From positions 1 through 47,220 of the forward strand of contig QCPO01000011.1 of NCBI GenBank assembly GCA_003212535.1: a stretch of 47,220 nucleotides of DNA, written 5' to 3'. The translations under genes and the position numbers were made by a program. Below, one piece after another: positions 34,620 through 44,166 of the stretch (position 1 is its first letter; each line of letters begins with the position of its first letter). Below the pieces are notes generated by a model. It saw only the letters and a program-made list of their open reading frames with translations, did no database searches and was not told the origin of the DNA. The stretch is from Prochlorococcus sp. AG-436-O11 (GTDB lineage Bacteria; Cyanobacteriota; Cyanobacteriia; PCC-6307; Cyanobiaceae).

Positions 34620-34844
34620 TTGAGAACTTCAAAATGCTGGGTTTGGTTTAAAGGTAGCCTTAATACGGGTGGTTATTGGAAAGAAGGTTTTACCTGTACA
34701 TTTGATGAAAAACCAGGTGTTTTGATAGAAAGTCCTGCATACGTAACTTGTAGAGTACCCAACTGGAGGGTTCTAACTAAAGAACCAGAAGATTTAAACA
34801 AATCTCCTTTAATTCCAGAAAAAGGTATATGGAAAATAATTTGA
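34620..34844 (+). CDS. small hypothetical protein
   Basis: The 74-residue product starts with TTG, with AGAGG about 20 bases upstream. It is rich in Trp, Cys and Gly: CWVWFKGSLNTGGYWKEGF, then TCTFDEKPGVLIESPAYVTCRVPNWRVL. The compact beta-type pattern suggests a folded domain. No family is recognised. It precedes the AEC transporter frame by about 60 bp. Confidence 0.6.
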   Translation: MRTSKCWVWFKGSLNTGGYWKEGFTCTFDEKPGVLIESPAYVTCRVPNWRVLTKEPEDLNKSPLIPEKGIWKII

Positions 34845-34903
34845 ATTATCCATACTTAATTAAAAAACTTTTTAATAGTACCGCTGACAGTTAATATTGC
34901 TTT

Positions 34904-35836
34904 ATAAAAAGTTTAATTAATTCTATCTACTCTCTTTTTGTAAATATTATTCCTTTCTTAACGTTAGGTTTTTTTCTTGGAAAAAAGAACCCAAAGTTAT
35001 CAGAATTAATAGCGAAACCGCTCATAAGATACGGCATTCCTTTAAGTGTAATGGGTCTTTTATTAAAAGAAGGAATAGATATAGACCTAATTAAAAGTGC
35101 ATTATTTGCTTTTTTGATAATTGGGTTTTTAATATTTCTAATAAATTTATTACCAATTTTAAAAAGCAGACTTCCTAATTACAACTTGCAATTAGCAGGA
35201 CTAATTGGTAATACATCATTTCTTGGCATACCAATTGCAATAGCTCTTCTACCTTCAAAGACTATAAACTTCACTATTGGATTTGACTTGGGAACGACCC
35301 TCTTTGCTTGGATATTTGGGCCTCTTTTTCTTCAAAAAAGTCCAACATACAATAATATCCCAAATATCAAAGTACTATTAAATGCATTACTAAATAGCCC
35401 AGCATCAAGAGGAATAATAGGGGTACTTCTAGCATATCTTTTTAAGTTAGAATTAATTTTAGGAAATTATCTGTGGATACCGGCTAGAATTGTTATTGCT
35501 CTAGCAATAATAATTGTTGGAACAAGGCTTGGAATAATAACTAATCAAAAAGGTAAAATTTTTGAACTTAATGAAGGTATAAAATATTCAATTTTGCTTA
35601 AATTATTTATCTTTCCTTTTATTATTTTTTTTATAAGTAAATTTCTAGATTTTGATATCTATCAAACATCAGCAGTAGTTCTTCAGGCAGGAACACCAAC
35701 TGCAATATCAACAATATTAATGGCAGAAGCTTATAAAGTTAATCAAAAGATAGCCTCAAAGATTCTATTTACTTCCACTTTAATATCCATAATTACAATT
35801 CCTTTTTTAACATTCCTTATAATTGCCACTAATTAA
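34904..35836 (+). CDS. AEC-family transporter, apparent ATA start
   Basis: The membrane protein has about ten spans of the auxin efflux carrier (AEC) family, including the repeat motif LAGLIGNTSFLGIPIAIALLP and the C-terminal VVLQAGTPTAISTILMAEAY. The first ATG, at 35051, would drop span 1 and cut into span 2 (GIPLSVMGLLLKEG). The frame is open upstream to a stop at 34892, has no ATG, GTG or TTG, and encodes a good first span (VNIIPFLTLGFFLGKKN). An ATA at 34904 followed by AAA AGT lies where an ATG is expected and gives 310 residues, the usual family length. No Shine-Dalgarno is visible. Substrates are probably organic acids or similar; this is uncertain. Confidence 0.7.
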   Translation: MKSLINSIYSLFVNIIPFLTLGFFLGKKNPKLSELIAKPLIRYGIPLSVMGLLLKEGIDIDLIKSALFAFLIIGFLIFLINLLPILKSRLPNYNLQLAGLIGNTSFLGIPIAIALLPSKTINFTIGFDLGTTLFAWIFGPLFLQKSPTYNNIPNIKVLLNALLNSPASRGIIGVLLAYLFKLELILGNYLWIPARIVIALAIIIVGTRLGIITNQKGKIFELNEGIKYSILLKLFIFPFIIFFISKFLDFDIYQTSAVVLQAGTPTAISTILMAEAYKVNQKIASKILFTSTLISIITIPFLTFLIIATN

Positions 35837-35942
35837 AGCCTCTGAGACAATTCAAAATTAACAAGTTAAGTATAAATACATATTTCATCAGAATTGTAAA
35901 GAATATGTCCAGATAACTACATAATGTCTTAAGATTTAGTTT

Positions 35943-36194
35943 ATGAAGTCAGCGAACTCTGGTAATGAATATATTCCACTAGACCTCAGAATTTCTGTGA
36001 GGAGGGATACCTTAAGGCTTATCTCGGAGATGGCTCAAGATATGGGAATTAGCATTAATGAAGTTTTCAGTTTTTTGGCAGAGGACTCTGTTATTGATCT
36101 AGAATTACTCGAAGATTTGAATGCAATAGAAATTCCCAATAAGTGCAGTTTAAATGACCTAAAAAATGCAATCTTGAAAACAAAACTTTGTTAG
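35943..36194 (+). CDS. small hypothetical protein, possible ribbon-helix-helix
   Basis: In this 83-residue protein, IPLDLRISVRRDTLRLISEMAQDMGISINEVFSFLAED (residues 11-48) has the strand-helix-helix pattern of ribbon-helix-helix DNA-binding proteins, though the match is weak. The rest is acidic and helical, ending LKTKLC. Its end overlaps the stop of the converging glycosyltransferase gene by 4 bp. Confidence 0.6.
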   Translation: MKSANSGNEYIPLDLRISVRRDTLRLISEMAQDMGISINEVFSFLAEDSVIDLELLEDLNAIEIPNKCSLNDLKNAILKTKLC

Positions 36195-37996
36195 AATTTT
36201 TCAACTATTCTATTTCTCCAATTAGAGCGATAACCCTTTTTAAAGAGTTCATTAGAATATTTATTTAAATCACTTTTTTTAATGCGCCATAAATTATAAA
36301 TTCCATATTTACCTAATTTTTGATGTTCAATTTTTGTCCAATGTTCCTCAAGAATAGAGGAATCATCGATCACAACTAACAAAGATTTGTATTCATAATT
36401 AGGTGAATCGAGATAATTTTTTCTTTTATCAAAATTTAATCTCTCAGATAAATTAATTAATCCTGCTTTACTGCTAGGTTCATAAAAAACTATTTGCCTA
36501 GAATAATAATGTAAAGATGGCTTTCTTATCCCAATCATTGCAAGTGTTTCTCCTCCCTTACGAATATTTAAAATTAATTTAGATATATTCCGTAAAGGTA
36601 ATTGCCTGGAAGTATCTCCTAATTTTCTAATTGGGGGCATCAATAATGCTTGTCCTATTAATATTAAAATTTGAAGATATAAAAGTGTATTTTTAGATCT
36701 TATAAAAAATAAAATTAGTGCAAAAACAGTTAATGAATAGAAAAATAACTGAGCTTTCAGAATTATTCCTGAACTTATTAAATCAAATGCAAGATTTGGC
36801 ATCTCAGGATCATTTATCAATCGTAACCAAAAACTTGAAAAGAAGAATGCTATCGACAATCCAAACAAAATTAAAATATTAAAGGTATATAAATATGAAA
36901 AGGTTTTATTTTGATTCTTAAACTTTATAAAACTATTGCTTAATAAAATTGCAGCTGCTGGAGTTGCTGGCAACCAATAGCTTGGTAGTTTAGTAGCAGA
37001 AATACTGAAGAAAATAAACACCGCTCCAAACCAGCATAAAGAATAAATAAAAAGAGTTTCAGAAGTTTCACAGCCTTCTTTTAAACTTTTGGATAGTTCT
37101 TTCAAAGCTTCAAATATTCCATGAAACAAAAAAGGTGTAAAAGGTAATGATGCCAGTATCATAATGTAAAAGAAAAACCAGATTGGTTCAGAATGACTAT
37201 TTACAACTGATGTATATCTTTGGAAATTATGATAACCAAAAAAGCTGTCCCAGAAAGGTTTTCCTTCCTTTAAAAACTCTAATAAATACCATGGAAAACT
37301 AATTAAAAATGTCAGTAGGAATCCTAATTTAGGATTTATTTTTGAAGACAAATTTTTCCAGTCTTTTTGAGTAAAAAAGAACAATGTAATAGTAAATATT
37401 GCCAAAACAAGAGCTACAGGTCCCTTTGTTAAAATTGCAAAACCCAAAAAAATCCATGCAGAGATACATTTCTCATTTTTATCACTTGCCATCCTTCTCC
37501 AAAACAAAAGAAGGCTAATTCCTAAGGTCCCACATAAAAGTGCATCACTGACAGCTGTTCTACTCCAAATAATTACAAGTGGAGACAAAGCAAATCCTAA
37601 AGATCCGACTATGGGAGCGAGAAATTTTCTATCCTCTTTTTGAGACCAACAAAATATCGTATCTCCTATCATTAACATTAAAAATAATGATGCCAATGCT
37701 GAAGGAAGTCTTGCTGAAAGAGTCCCAAAGCTATCCCATATTTCATTTTTCGGTAGTGAATAAAAAAACCCCATTATCCAATAAATTAGTGGGGGCTTAT
37801 CAAAACGAAAAATACCATTTACTTTCGGCGTCAACCAATCACCAGATTCACTCATTGCTCTCCCAGCCGTTGCAAAAAGAGGCGGAGTTTCATCTACTAA
37901 TCCAGTTGAGCCTAAACCTAAAATAAAAATACTTATTCCAAAAACAAACACTATCAGAAAAGTTACCGATCTTTTTTTAGACTTAAAGAGCATCAT
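36191..37996 (-). CDS. membrane glycosyltransferase, ArnT/PMT-like (GT83/GT39)
   Basis: The 601-residue protein has about twelve membrane spans. The N-terminal lumenal loop DETPPLFATAGRAMSESGDW, then FRFDKPPLIYWIMGFFY, carries the catalytic Asp-Glu and metal-binding pattern of the ArnT/mannosyltransferase (PMT_2) superfamily. It should transfer a sugar from a polyprenyl-phosphate donor to a lipid or protein on the periplasmic face. The next gene downstream in the opposite sense is small; upstream is a GT4 glycosyltransferase in the same direction (18 bp apart), so both may act in cell-surface glycan assembly. Confidence 0.88.
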   Translation of the reverse strand: MMLFKSKKRSVTFLIVFVFGISIFILGLGSTGLVDETPPLFATAGRAMSESGDWLTPKVNGIFRFDKPPLIYWIMGFFYSLPKNEIWDSFGTLSARLPSALASLFLMLMIGDTIFCWSQKEDRKFLAPIVGSLGFALSPLVIIWSRTAVSDALLCGTLGISLLLFWRRMASDKNEKCISAWIFLGFAILTKGPVALVLAIFTITLFFFTQKDWKNLSSKINPKLGFLLTFLISFPWYLLEFLKEGKPFWDSFFGYHNFQRYTSVVNSHSEPIWFFFYIMILASLPFTPFLFHGIFEALKELSKSLKEGCETSETLFIYSLCWFGAVFIFFSISATKLPSYWLPATPAAAILLSNSFIKFKNQNKTFSYLYTFNILILFGLSIAFFFSSFWLRLINDPEMPNLAFDLISSGIILKAQLFFYSLTVFALILFFIRSKNTLLYLQILILIGQALLMPPIRKLGDTSRQLPLRNISKLILNIRKGGETLAMIGIRKPSLHYYSRQIVFYEPSSKAGLINLSERLNFDKRKNYLDSPNYEYKSLLVVIDDSSILEEHWTKIEHQKLGKYGIYNLWRIKKSDLNKYSNELFKKGYRSNWRNRIVEKF

Positions 37997-38014
37997 TTTT
38001 GATATTAAGTAAGA

Positions 38015-39088
38015 TTAATTTTTCTGAATAACTTTAGTAAGCCATTTAACAACTCTATTCGCAAATATATTTGTTGAGGCATTATTTTCAACCCAGTTCC
38101 TACAATCTCTACGATTGATTTTATTAATAATCCTCAAGTAGGAAAGTAGACTATCTTTGTCATTTGGCTCCACAAGGAATCCCGTCTCCCCATGCTGAAT
38201 AATTTCACTAGGTCCACCCCTTCTATAAGCTATGACAGGTACCCCACAGGCAAGAGATTCAACTATAACGTTTCCATAAGCCTCATTCCATTTTGGAGTA
38301 TTCAGCAAAGCTCTACATTTACCAAGTTCTTTTTGTAACTTATCAGTTTCTAAAAACCCCTTCCAAACTATGGTACTGGAAGATAATGATTGTTCTATTT
38401 TTGAAGCATAGGACTCATCTTGTATAATTCCCCAGACATTTAGTTTTTCGCCCAATTGATTAGCAACATAAGCAGCATCCTCTAATCCTTTTTCTGGAGC
38501 GACTCTTCCAACCCAAGCGAGAGGGCCGTCCTTGTTACTTTGAAAAATATAAGTATTCAAGTCAAAACCATTTCCAATAATAATTGGATTTTTAATAAAA
38601 GGATAATCACAAGCTTGTGTGTTTGAATGAAAAGCAAAATTATATGGATATTTTCTGTAAACCTTTGATATTAAATTACTTATCACTGAACTTTCAGAAC
38701 CCATACTAATAATATGTGCAATTGGAATGTTTAAGTTTAGGGTCATCCAAATGGGTAACCAATCATAAGCAAAGTTCAATATTATATCAGCATTCTTTCC
38801 GATATCTATAGCCTTTTCAAGCATTCCTGTTAATAGTGAATTGTCGGGAATACTTGCAGGAGAATAATAATCCTGATGTTGCCAACTAACTTGCTCAACA
38901 CCTTCAACAAAATGTAGTTTTGCGTCTTTATTAATATCAAACAATTTTGAATGTTTCGGAACGACAACATCTATGCAATGCCCAAGTGAAAGCAATCCTG
39001 TTACTAAAGAATTCAAAGTTAACTCAACACCTCCACCTTTGCCACTTCCTAAGAAACCTATTGGAGTACTAATTAAAACAATCCTCAT
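38015..39088 (-). CDS. GT4-family glycosyltransferase
   Basis: The 357-residue GT-B fold enzyme has an N-terminal loop GFLGSGKGGGVELTLNSL that binds the donor or acceptor, with LAWVGRVAPEKGLEDAA near residue 190. The C-terminal donor-binding signature EAYGNVIVESLACGVPVIAYRRGGPSEII carries the EX7E motif. Retaining glycosyl transfer from a nucleotide sugar is expected. It lies just upstream of the ArnT-like gene and downstream of the EamA exporter, all on the minus strand. Confidence 0.9.
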   Translation of the reverse strand: MRIVLISTPIGFLGSGKGGGVELTLNSLVTGLLSLGHCIDVVVPKHSKLFDINKDAKLHFVEGVEQVSWQHQDYYSPASIPDNSLLTGMLEKAIDIGKNADIILNFAYDWLPIWMTLNLNIPIAHIISMGSESSVISNLISKVYRKYPYNFAFHSNTQACDYPFIKNPIIIGNGFDLNTYIFQSNKDGPLAWVGRVAPEKGLEDAAYVANQLGEKLNVWGIIQDESYASKIEQSLSSSTIVWKGFLETDKLQKELGKCRALLNTPKWNEAYGNVIVESLACGVPVIAYRRGGPSEIIQHGETGFLVEPNDKDSLLSYLRIINKINRRDCRNWVENNASTNIFANRVVKWLTKVIQKN

Positions 39089-39127
39089 TATTGAATTATT
39101 TAAACTTAAATACTAATAAATAGTAGT

Positions 39128-40057
39128 CTAAGTATTTGTATTTTCCCATAATGACTTTCTCTGACTAACAAAGAATACTGAGATAAGGACAAAAATAACG
39201 CCAATCCATTGAATAAATGTAAGTCTTTCATCCAACCAAACACCTCCAGTGAGAAGAGCAAATACAGGAGTTAAGAATGCGAGAGTACTGAATCCAGTTA
39301 TTTCTTTATTATTTGCAAAATAGAAAAATAATCCATATGCCAAAGCACCCCCGAAGAGACTTGAAAATGTCATAAGTCCCCAATCTAAAATTGACCAATT
39401 TGGTATTAGTTCAAAATTTGTTTGCAAGCTATGTTTAATTATAAGAGGAAAACTCCCTAAAACCATGTGCCATCCAGTTACCGCAACTGGATCACTTTTA
39501 GTACAGGTGAATCTAATTAAAATTGTTCCTAATGCCATTGCGAGTGAAGCAGCAAGCATCCATAGTTCCCCTACATTAAACGCGACATCACTAATACTCC
39601 TATCAGACATTAACCACCAATTTTCTAGAATTTCTTTTGGAACTCCTAAAAATACTATTCCACCCAAACCAAACATCAAGCCCAACCATCCTATTGGATT
39701 AATTAAATTACCAAATATTACCCTTGCCAAAACAGCTACCAAAAGAGGTTGAGAGTCAATCAATACTGAACCTAAACCAGCACCAGTTTTTGAAATCCCA
39801 TATGTCAAAAACAATTGAAAGAACGTAGCGTCAACAATCGTAAAAACTAAAAACCACTTCAAATCACAGCTATAAATCCTTAAATCTCTTTTAAACAAAT
39901 ATGTTGTAATAAGAACAAGAATTCCAGCAGGCAGTAATCTTAATGAGGCGACCAACTCAGGTCCAGCACTAGTTACTAGGGGAGTCATTGCTGCCATTGA
40001 AGTCCCCCAAAGTGCGAAAGGGAGTATCATTAAAAACCAATTTAGGATTGAATTCAT
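39128..40057 (-). CDS. EamA/DMT-family transporter
   Basis: The 309-residue protein has ten membrane spans in two EamA repeats. Signature segments include PFALWGTSMAAMTPLV near the start, SLRLLPAGILVL, and in the second repeat GGALAYGLFFYFANNKEITGFSTLAFLTPVFALLTGG. Relatives export amino acids, nucleotides or other metabolites. It starts a minus-strand run with the two glycosyltransferase genes and diverges from sppA. Confidence 0.9.
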   Translation of the reverse strand: MNSILNWFLMILPFALWGTSMAAMTPLVTSAGPELVASLRLLPAGILVLITTYLFKRDLRIYSCDLKWFLVFTIVDATFFQLFLTYGISKTGAGLGSVLIDSQPLLVAVLARVIFGNLINPIGWLGLMFGLGGIVFLGVPKEILENWWLMSDRSISDVAFNVGELWMLAASLAMALGTILIRFTCTKSDPVAVTGWHMVLGSFPLIIKHSLQTNFELIPNWSILDWGLMTFSSLFGGALAYGLFFYFANNKEITGFSTLAFLTPVFALLTGGVWLDERLTFIQWIGVIFVLISVFFVSQRKSLWENTNT

Positions 40058-40108
40058 TAGGTCTGCTGATAGTCTTTTTAAAGTAGTTTTATGTTTTACC
40101 TTAAAAGA

Positions 40109-40918
40109 ATGATTTGGCCTTTTAGACGAAAGTCAAAAAAAAGAATGGCTCGTGTTGTAATTGATGAGCCTATTACAAGTTCGACAAGAGTTTCTATCCT
40201 TAAAGCTCTTAAACAAATTGAGGATAGAGAATTTCCAGCATTAATCTTGAGAATTGATTCTCCAGGAGGGACTGTTGGAGATAGCCAAGAAATATATTCT
40301 GCTATTAAACGCCTAAAAGACAAAGGATGTAAAGTAATTGCTAGTTTTGGAAACATATCAGCTTCAGGAGGAGTTTACATTGGCGTAGCATCTGACAAAA
40401 TAGTCGCAAATCCAGGAACAATTACTGGCTCTATTGGTGTTATTATAAGAGGAAATAATTTGTCTGAATTATTAAATAAAATTGGAATTAAATTTGAGAC
40501 AGTTAAAAGTGGGGTTTATAAAGATATTCTCTCTCCAGATAAACCTTTAAGTGAGGAAGCGAGAGATCTACTACAAAACTTAATAGATGAAAGCTACAAA
40601 CAATTTACTGAGGCAGTAGCAGAAGGAAGAAATTTACCTGTTGAAGAAGTAAAGAAATTCGCTGATGGAAGAATTTTTACTGGAACACAAGCAAAAGAAT
40701 TAGGTTTGGTTGATGAAATTGGAGATGAATTTGTTGCGAGGGAAATTGCGGCAAAAATGGTTAATATAGACTCAAAGATAGAGCCATTGACGTTTGGAAA
40801 GAAAAAGAAGAAAATACTTGGACTTATTCCTGGAAGTAAAATAATAGAAAAGATCATAAACAATATCTGCTTTGAGGTTAATTCATCTAATAAAATACTT
40901 TGGTTATACAAGCCCTGA
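40109..40918 (+). CDS. sppA: signal peptide peptidase SppA (S49)
   Basis: I chose MIWPFRRKSKKRMARVVIDE as the start (269 residues); the ATG at 40091 adds 6. One protease IV domain is present. The nucleophile is the Ser in NISASGGVYIG (residue 86 from this start) and the general base Lys is in SGVYKDILSP (residue 137), a spacing like that of Bacillus SppA. The N-terminus is basic with no clear membrane span, unlike anchored family members. It is expected to degrade cleaved signal peptides. It is followed by aroH after 6 bp. Confidence 0.9.
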   Translation: MIWPFRRKSKKRMARVVIDEPITSSTRVSILKALKQIEDREFPALILRIDSPGGTVGDSQEIYSAIKRLKDKGCKVIASFGNISASGGVYIGVASDKIVANPGTITGSIGVIIRGNNLSELLNKIGIKFETVKSGVYKDILSPDKPLSEEARDLLQNLIDESYKQFTEAVAEGRNLPVEEVKKFADGRIFTGTQAKELGLVDEIGDEFVAREIAAKMVNIDSKIEPLTFGKKKKKILGLIPGSKIIEKIINNICFEVNSSNKILWLYKP

Positions 40919-40924
40919 ATTAAT

Positions 40925-41308
40925 ATGGTTGAACAAAATAAAAGTGATTATAAATACACTTTCATTAGGGGAGCCACAACAGCAAATAGCAATACTGTTG
41001 GAGAAATTGAGAATGCTGTAGTGGAATTAATTGATGAATTAATTTCACGTAATAGTCTCATTAAAACAAACTTATTATCTATAATTTTTACCGTAACAAA
41101 AGATTTAGATGCATGTTTTCCTGCTTCAATTGCTAGGAAATTTAATGGTCTAGATTCTGTTGCATTTCTAGATTGCCAACAAATGTATGTTCCTAACGAT
41201 ATTAATTTTTGTATAAGATTAATGGCACAAGTTTTATTACCTCCTGATACCCCTGTAAAACATCCTTATTTAAGGGGCGCTTCAAAATTAAGGCCTGATA
41301 GATGTTAA
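40925..41308 (+). CDS. aroH: chorismate mutase, AroH class
   Basis: The 127-residue monofunctional AroH-fold enzyme includes FIRGATTANSNTVGEIENAVVEL near the N-terminus, with the Arg that binds the substrate carboxylate. FTVTKDLDACFPASIAR, LDCQQMYVP and the C-terminal YLRGASKLRPD are typical. It converts chorismate to prephenate for Phe and Tyr synthesis. It is 6 bp after sppA. Confidence 0.93.
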   Translation: MVEQNKSDYKYTFIRGATTANSNTVGEIENAVVELIDELISRNSLIKTNLLSIIFTVTKDLDACFPASIARKFNGLDSVAFLDCQQMYVPNDINFCIRLMAQVLLPPDTPVKHPYLRGASKLRPDRC

Positions 41309-41394
41309 CCTATATCAAATCAACTTAAATACTTAATATCAATCAGGTATAAAGGATCCTTTAAATAGGTATTAAATCAATTTTTAAAATACCA

Positions 41395-41949
41395 ATGAAA
41401 TTATTTTTGAATTTAAAAATCTTAAAATTTTTATTAATCTCCCCAATATTAGTTTCAATTCCAGTCTTTACTAACATCAAAGAAGTTAAAGCAGGTTTAG
41501 AGATTCAATGGGACCAATATTCTGGTTATAAAAGATTAAAATGGTTTCAAAAAGAAAACCAAAAGAAATTTAGAAATACCATTTATTTTTTCTTGAGGCC
41601 CTCTGATAGAAACAATGGGATCTTGAAGATTAATTTAGATATACCTGAAACCTTTAAAACAAAATTAAAAAAAGAAAAGATAACTCTTTGCAAGGTAAGA
41701 ATAGGTGGATTCGACAGTAGAACAAAATGTATAGAAAATATACCTGCCGATATAGAAATAAAAGATGATAACTCATCATTAGATTTTTACCCTTACCGAC
41801 CAATTCCATCTAATAAAGATAGTTATGCCATTGTCTTAAAAGTATTCAATCCAAGAAAATCTGGACTATATCAATTTCATTCTTACGGCCAGTACTTAGG
41901 TGAATCCGTCTCAAGTTATTTAGGAAGCTGGACAATAGTGATCGATTAA
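41395..41949 (+). CDS. DUF2808-type secreted protein
   Basis: The 184-residue protein has an N-terminal hydrophobic signal (about residues 9-26, cleavage probably near KEVKA). It contains NTIYFFLRPSDRN, LKINLDIPETF, RIGGFDSRTKCIENIPADIEI and DSYAIVLKVFNPRKSGLYQF, ending YLGSWTIVID, which fits the cyanobacterial DUF2808 family of exported beta-rich proteins. Function is unknown. It lies just before rpmH. Confidence 0.82.
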   Translation: MKLFLNLKILKFLLISPILVSIPVFTNIKEVKAGLEIQWDQYSGYKRLKWFQKENQKKFRNTIYFFLRPSDRNNGILKINLDIPETFKTKLKKEKITLCKVRIGGFDSRTKCIENIPADIEIKDDNSSLDFYPYRPIPSNKDSYAIVLKVFNPRKSGLYQFHSYGQYLGESVSSYLGSWTIVID

Positions 41950-41979
41950 ATGATAAATTAATAATGGACAATTAAAACA

Positions 41980-42117
41980 ATGACTAAAAGAACTTTTGGC
42001 GGAACTTCAAGAAAAAGAAAACGTGTATCTGGATTTAGAGTAAGAATGCGTTCACATACAGGTAGAAGAGTTATTAAAAGCAGAAGACAAAAAGGTAGGG
42101 GAAGAATAGCCGTTTGA
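41980..42117 (+). CDS. rpmH: 50S ribosomal protein L34
   Basis: The 45-residue, very basic protein begins [20 protein letters not shown] and continues with [25 protein letters not shown]. This is the standard L34 sequence. It is followed 12 bp later by rnpA, as in most bacteria. Confidence 0.97.
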   Translation: MTKRTFGGTSRKRKRVSGFRVRMRSHTGRRVIKSRRQKGRGRIAV

Positions 42118-42129
42118 GTTGATTTAAAG

Positions 42130-42525
42130 ATGGCCTTACCTAAATCGATGCGTTTAAAAGGTCATAGGACTTTTAATTATATTCACAAAAATTCTGTAAA
42201 TTATTATGGGAAATTAATGACTTTTAAGATCGCAAGATCTAATAAACAAATTCTTATCTCACATAGACTTACGAATATTCCTAATAGCTCAAACAATTTC
42301 AAAGTAGCTATAGCCATAAGTAAAAAAGTTTCAAAAAAGGCTGTAGAAAGAAATAAAATCAGAAGAATCTTACATGAATATTTACTAAAAAATATACACC
42401 CAAAGAATAACCACAAACCTTATTGGTTAATTGTTAACCTAAAAATTGGAGATTTCTACAATGATAAAGGTAAACTGTTGGAGGAATTTCAATATCTAAT
42501 GTTCAAATCTGGTCTAATCAAATGA
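42130..42525 (+). CDS. rnpA: ribonuclease P protein component
   Basis: The 131-residue basic protein has the RnpA core: SMRLKGHRTFNYIHKNS at the start, then FKVAIAISKKVSKKAVERNKIRRILHEYL (about residues 58-85), where the RNR motif appears as ERNKIRR. It assists the RNase P RNA in 5' processing of tRNA precursors. The stop overlaps the start of the next gene as ATGA. Confidence 0.95.
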   Translation: MALPKSMRLKGHRTFNYIHKNSVNYYGKLMTFKIARSNKQILISHRLTNIPNSSNNFKVAIAISKKVSKKAVERNKIRRILHEYLLKNIHPKNNHKPYWLIVNLKIGDFYNDKGKLLEEFQYLMFKSGLIK

Positions 42526-42935
42526 TTAACATGAAAGAAGAAGTTTTTTATGAAGGAGGTCCTGCTAAAAGTGATCTAATAATTAATCTACTAGCAGGAT
42601 TAACACTAATAGGATTGCCTTTTACATTCGCAGCAATAGTTAGAGCTTTTTGGTTAAGATATAAAATTACAAATAAGAGAATAACTATAGATGGTGGATG
42701 GTTTGGTAAAAATAAAACCCAGGTTTCATTAACTAATATTAAAGAGATTAGATCTATTCCAAGAGGCTTTGGATCATATGGTGATATGGTTCTTATTCTT
42801 AATGACGGTGCTAAGGTTGAAATAAAATCCCTACCCCTATTTAGAGAAAAGCAAAAGTTTATTGAAGAAAATATTGTTAAAAGATCGCAAAAAATAAATC
42901 CCAACCAGGTTGAGGGCTTTGCTACTAAATCATAA
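42522..42935 (+). CDS. PH-domain membrane protein
   Basis: The 137-residue protein has one or two hydrophobic segments at about residues 20-43 (DLIINLLAGLTLIGLPFTFA), then YKITNKRITIDGGWFGKNKTQVSLTNIKEIRSIPRGFGSYGDMVLIL, the bacterial PH (YdbS/bPH) pattern. It sits between rnpA (4-bp overlap) and yidC, an order conserved in cyanobacteria. A membrane role linked to insertion is inferred from position. Confidence 0.82.
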   Translation: MINMKEEVFYEGGPAKSDLIINLLAGLTLIGLPFTFAAIVRAFWLRYKITNKRITIDGGWFGKNKTQVSLTNIKEIRSIPRGFGSYGDMVLILNDGAKVEIKSLPLFREKQKFIEENIVKRSQKINPNQVEGFATKS

Positions 42936-43007
42936 TTAAATTAATTACAAAAACCTTTTTATCCTGTACAATAAAATGTCTAGTAAAATTACCTCTTTTT
43001 TAATATC

Positions 43008-44150
43008 GTGATCGGGTTCATTTCAGACAAACTACTTATCCCGATTCTAGATTTTTTCTATGGTGTAGTCCCTAGCTACGGTTTAGCTATTGTTGCACTA
43101 ACAGTTGTAATCAGAATTGCACTTTTCCCTTTAAGCGCTGGATCTATAAGAAGCGCAAGAAGAATGAAAATAGCTCAACCAGTAATGCAAAAGAGACAAG
43201 CAGAAATAAAATCTAAGTATTCAGGAGATCCAAAAAGACAGCAAGAAGAATTAGGTAAATTAATGAATGAGTTTGGTAGTCCTTTAGCAGGTTGCTTACC
43301 TTTGATTGTTCAAATGCCCATTTTATTTGCATTATTTGCCACTTTAAGAGGTTCTCCTTTTGCAGATGTGCCATACAATATAAATTTAAAAGTTGTACCT
43401 CAAGACGAAATAGCTGCTATTGATCCTAAACCTTATAAATCACCAAGGCATTCAATATTTATAACTGAAAAATCTCATTTCCCAGTTATTGCTTCATTAC
43501 CAAATGGAACGAAGTTAGGTTCAGATGAATCAGTCAAGATAAATCTTCAGACAACAAACGGTACCAGTTATTCAGACGTTTTATCAAAATATGAAAATGG
43601 GTCGAAATTTATACCAACATGGAAAGTTTTAAAAGGTTCTGAAAATTTAAAGGTTTCACAAGAAGGCTTAGTAACAGCTATCAAGCCTGGGGATGCAACA
43701 ATTGAGGCTAAAATACCTGGTTTGGCTGCAAAGAGTGGATTTCTTTTTATTAAAGCTCTAGGTCAGGTTGGGTTTTATGTAGATGGTTCAATAAACTGGG
43801 ATATAGCTGGATTAGTTGGGGCATTCGGTTTAACTCTATTACTTTCACAGGTATTGTCTGGGCAAGGAATGCCAGCTAATCCTCAACAATCTACAGCCAA
43901 CAAAATAACCCCAATAATGATTACAGGGATGTTCTTATTTTTCCCACTCCCCGCTGGTGTATTGCTTTATATGGTTGTAGCTAACATATTCCAGGCATTT
44001 CAAACCTTTCTACTTAATAAAGAGGCTTTACCTGAGAATCTTCAAAAGATTCTTGATGATCAAGTACAGAATAAGGATGTAATTATAAATACCACTGCTG
44101 CTACTATTTCAGAGAAAAGATTACCATTTGAACCTAATAGTAAAAAATAG
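43008..44150 (+). CDS. yidC: membrane protein insertase YidC/Oxa1 with a lumenal insert
   Basis: The 380-residue product starts with GTG. Core spans lie at about residues 18-42 (including the Arg of [18 protein letters not shown]), 92-112, 262-282 and 300-335. The cytoplasmic helical hairpin follows span 1 ([20 protein letters not shown]). Between spans 2 and 3, residues 120-258 form an unusually long insert. Its second half ([36 protein letters not shown]) looks like a Big2 bacterial Ig-like domain. It inserts membrane proteins, with or without Sec, in plasma and thylakoid membranes. Confidence 0.93.
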   Translation: MIGFISDKLLIPILDFFYGVVPSYGLAIVALTVVIRIALFPLSAGSIRSARRMKIAQPVMQKRQAEIKSKYSGDPKRQQEELGKLMNEFGSPLAGCLPLIVQMPILFALFATLRGSPFADVPYNINLKVVPQDEIAAIDPKPYKSPRHSIFITEKSHFPVIASLPNGTKLGSDESVKINLQTTNGTSYSDVLSKYENGSKFIPTWKVLKGSENLKVSQEGLVTAIKPGDATIEAKIPGLAAKSGFLFIKALGQVGFYVDGSINWDIAGLVGAFGLTLLLSQVLSGQGMPANPQQSTANKITPIMITGMFLFFPLPAGVLLYMVVANIFQAFQTFLLNKEALPENLQKILDDQVQNKDVIINTTAATISEKRLPFEPNSKK

Positions 44151-44166
44151 TTTATTTTTATGAATA

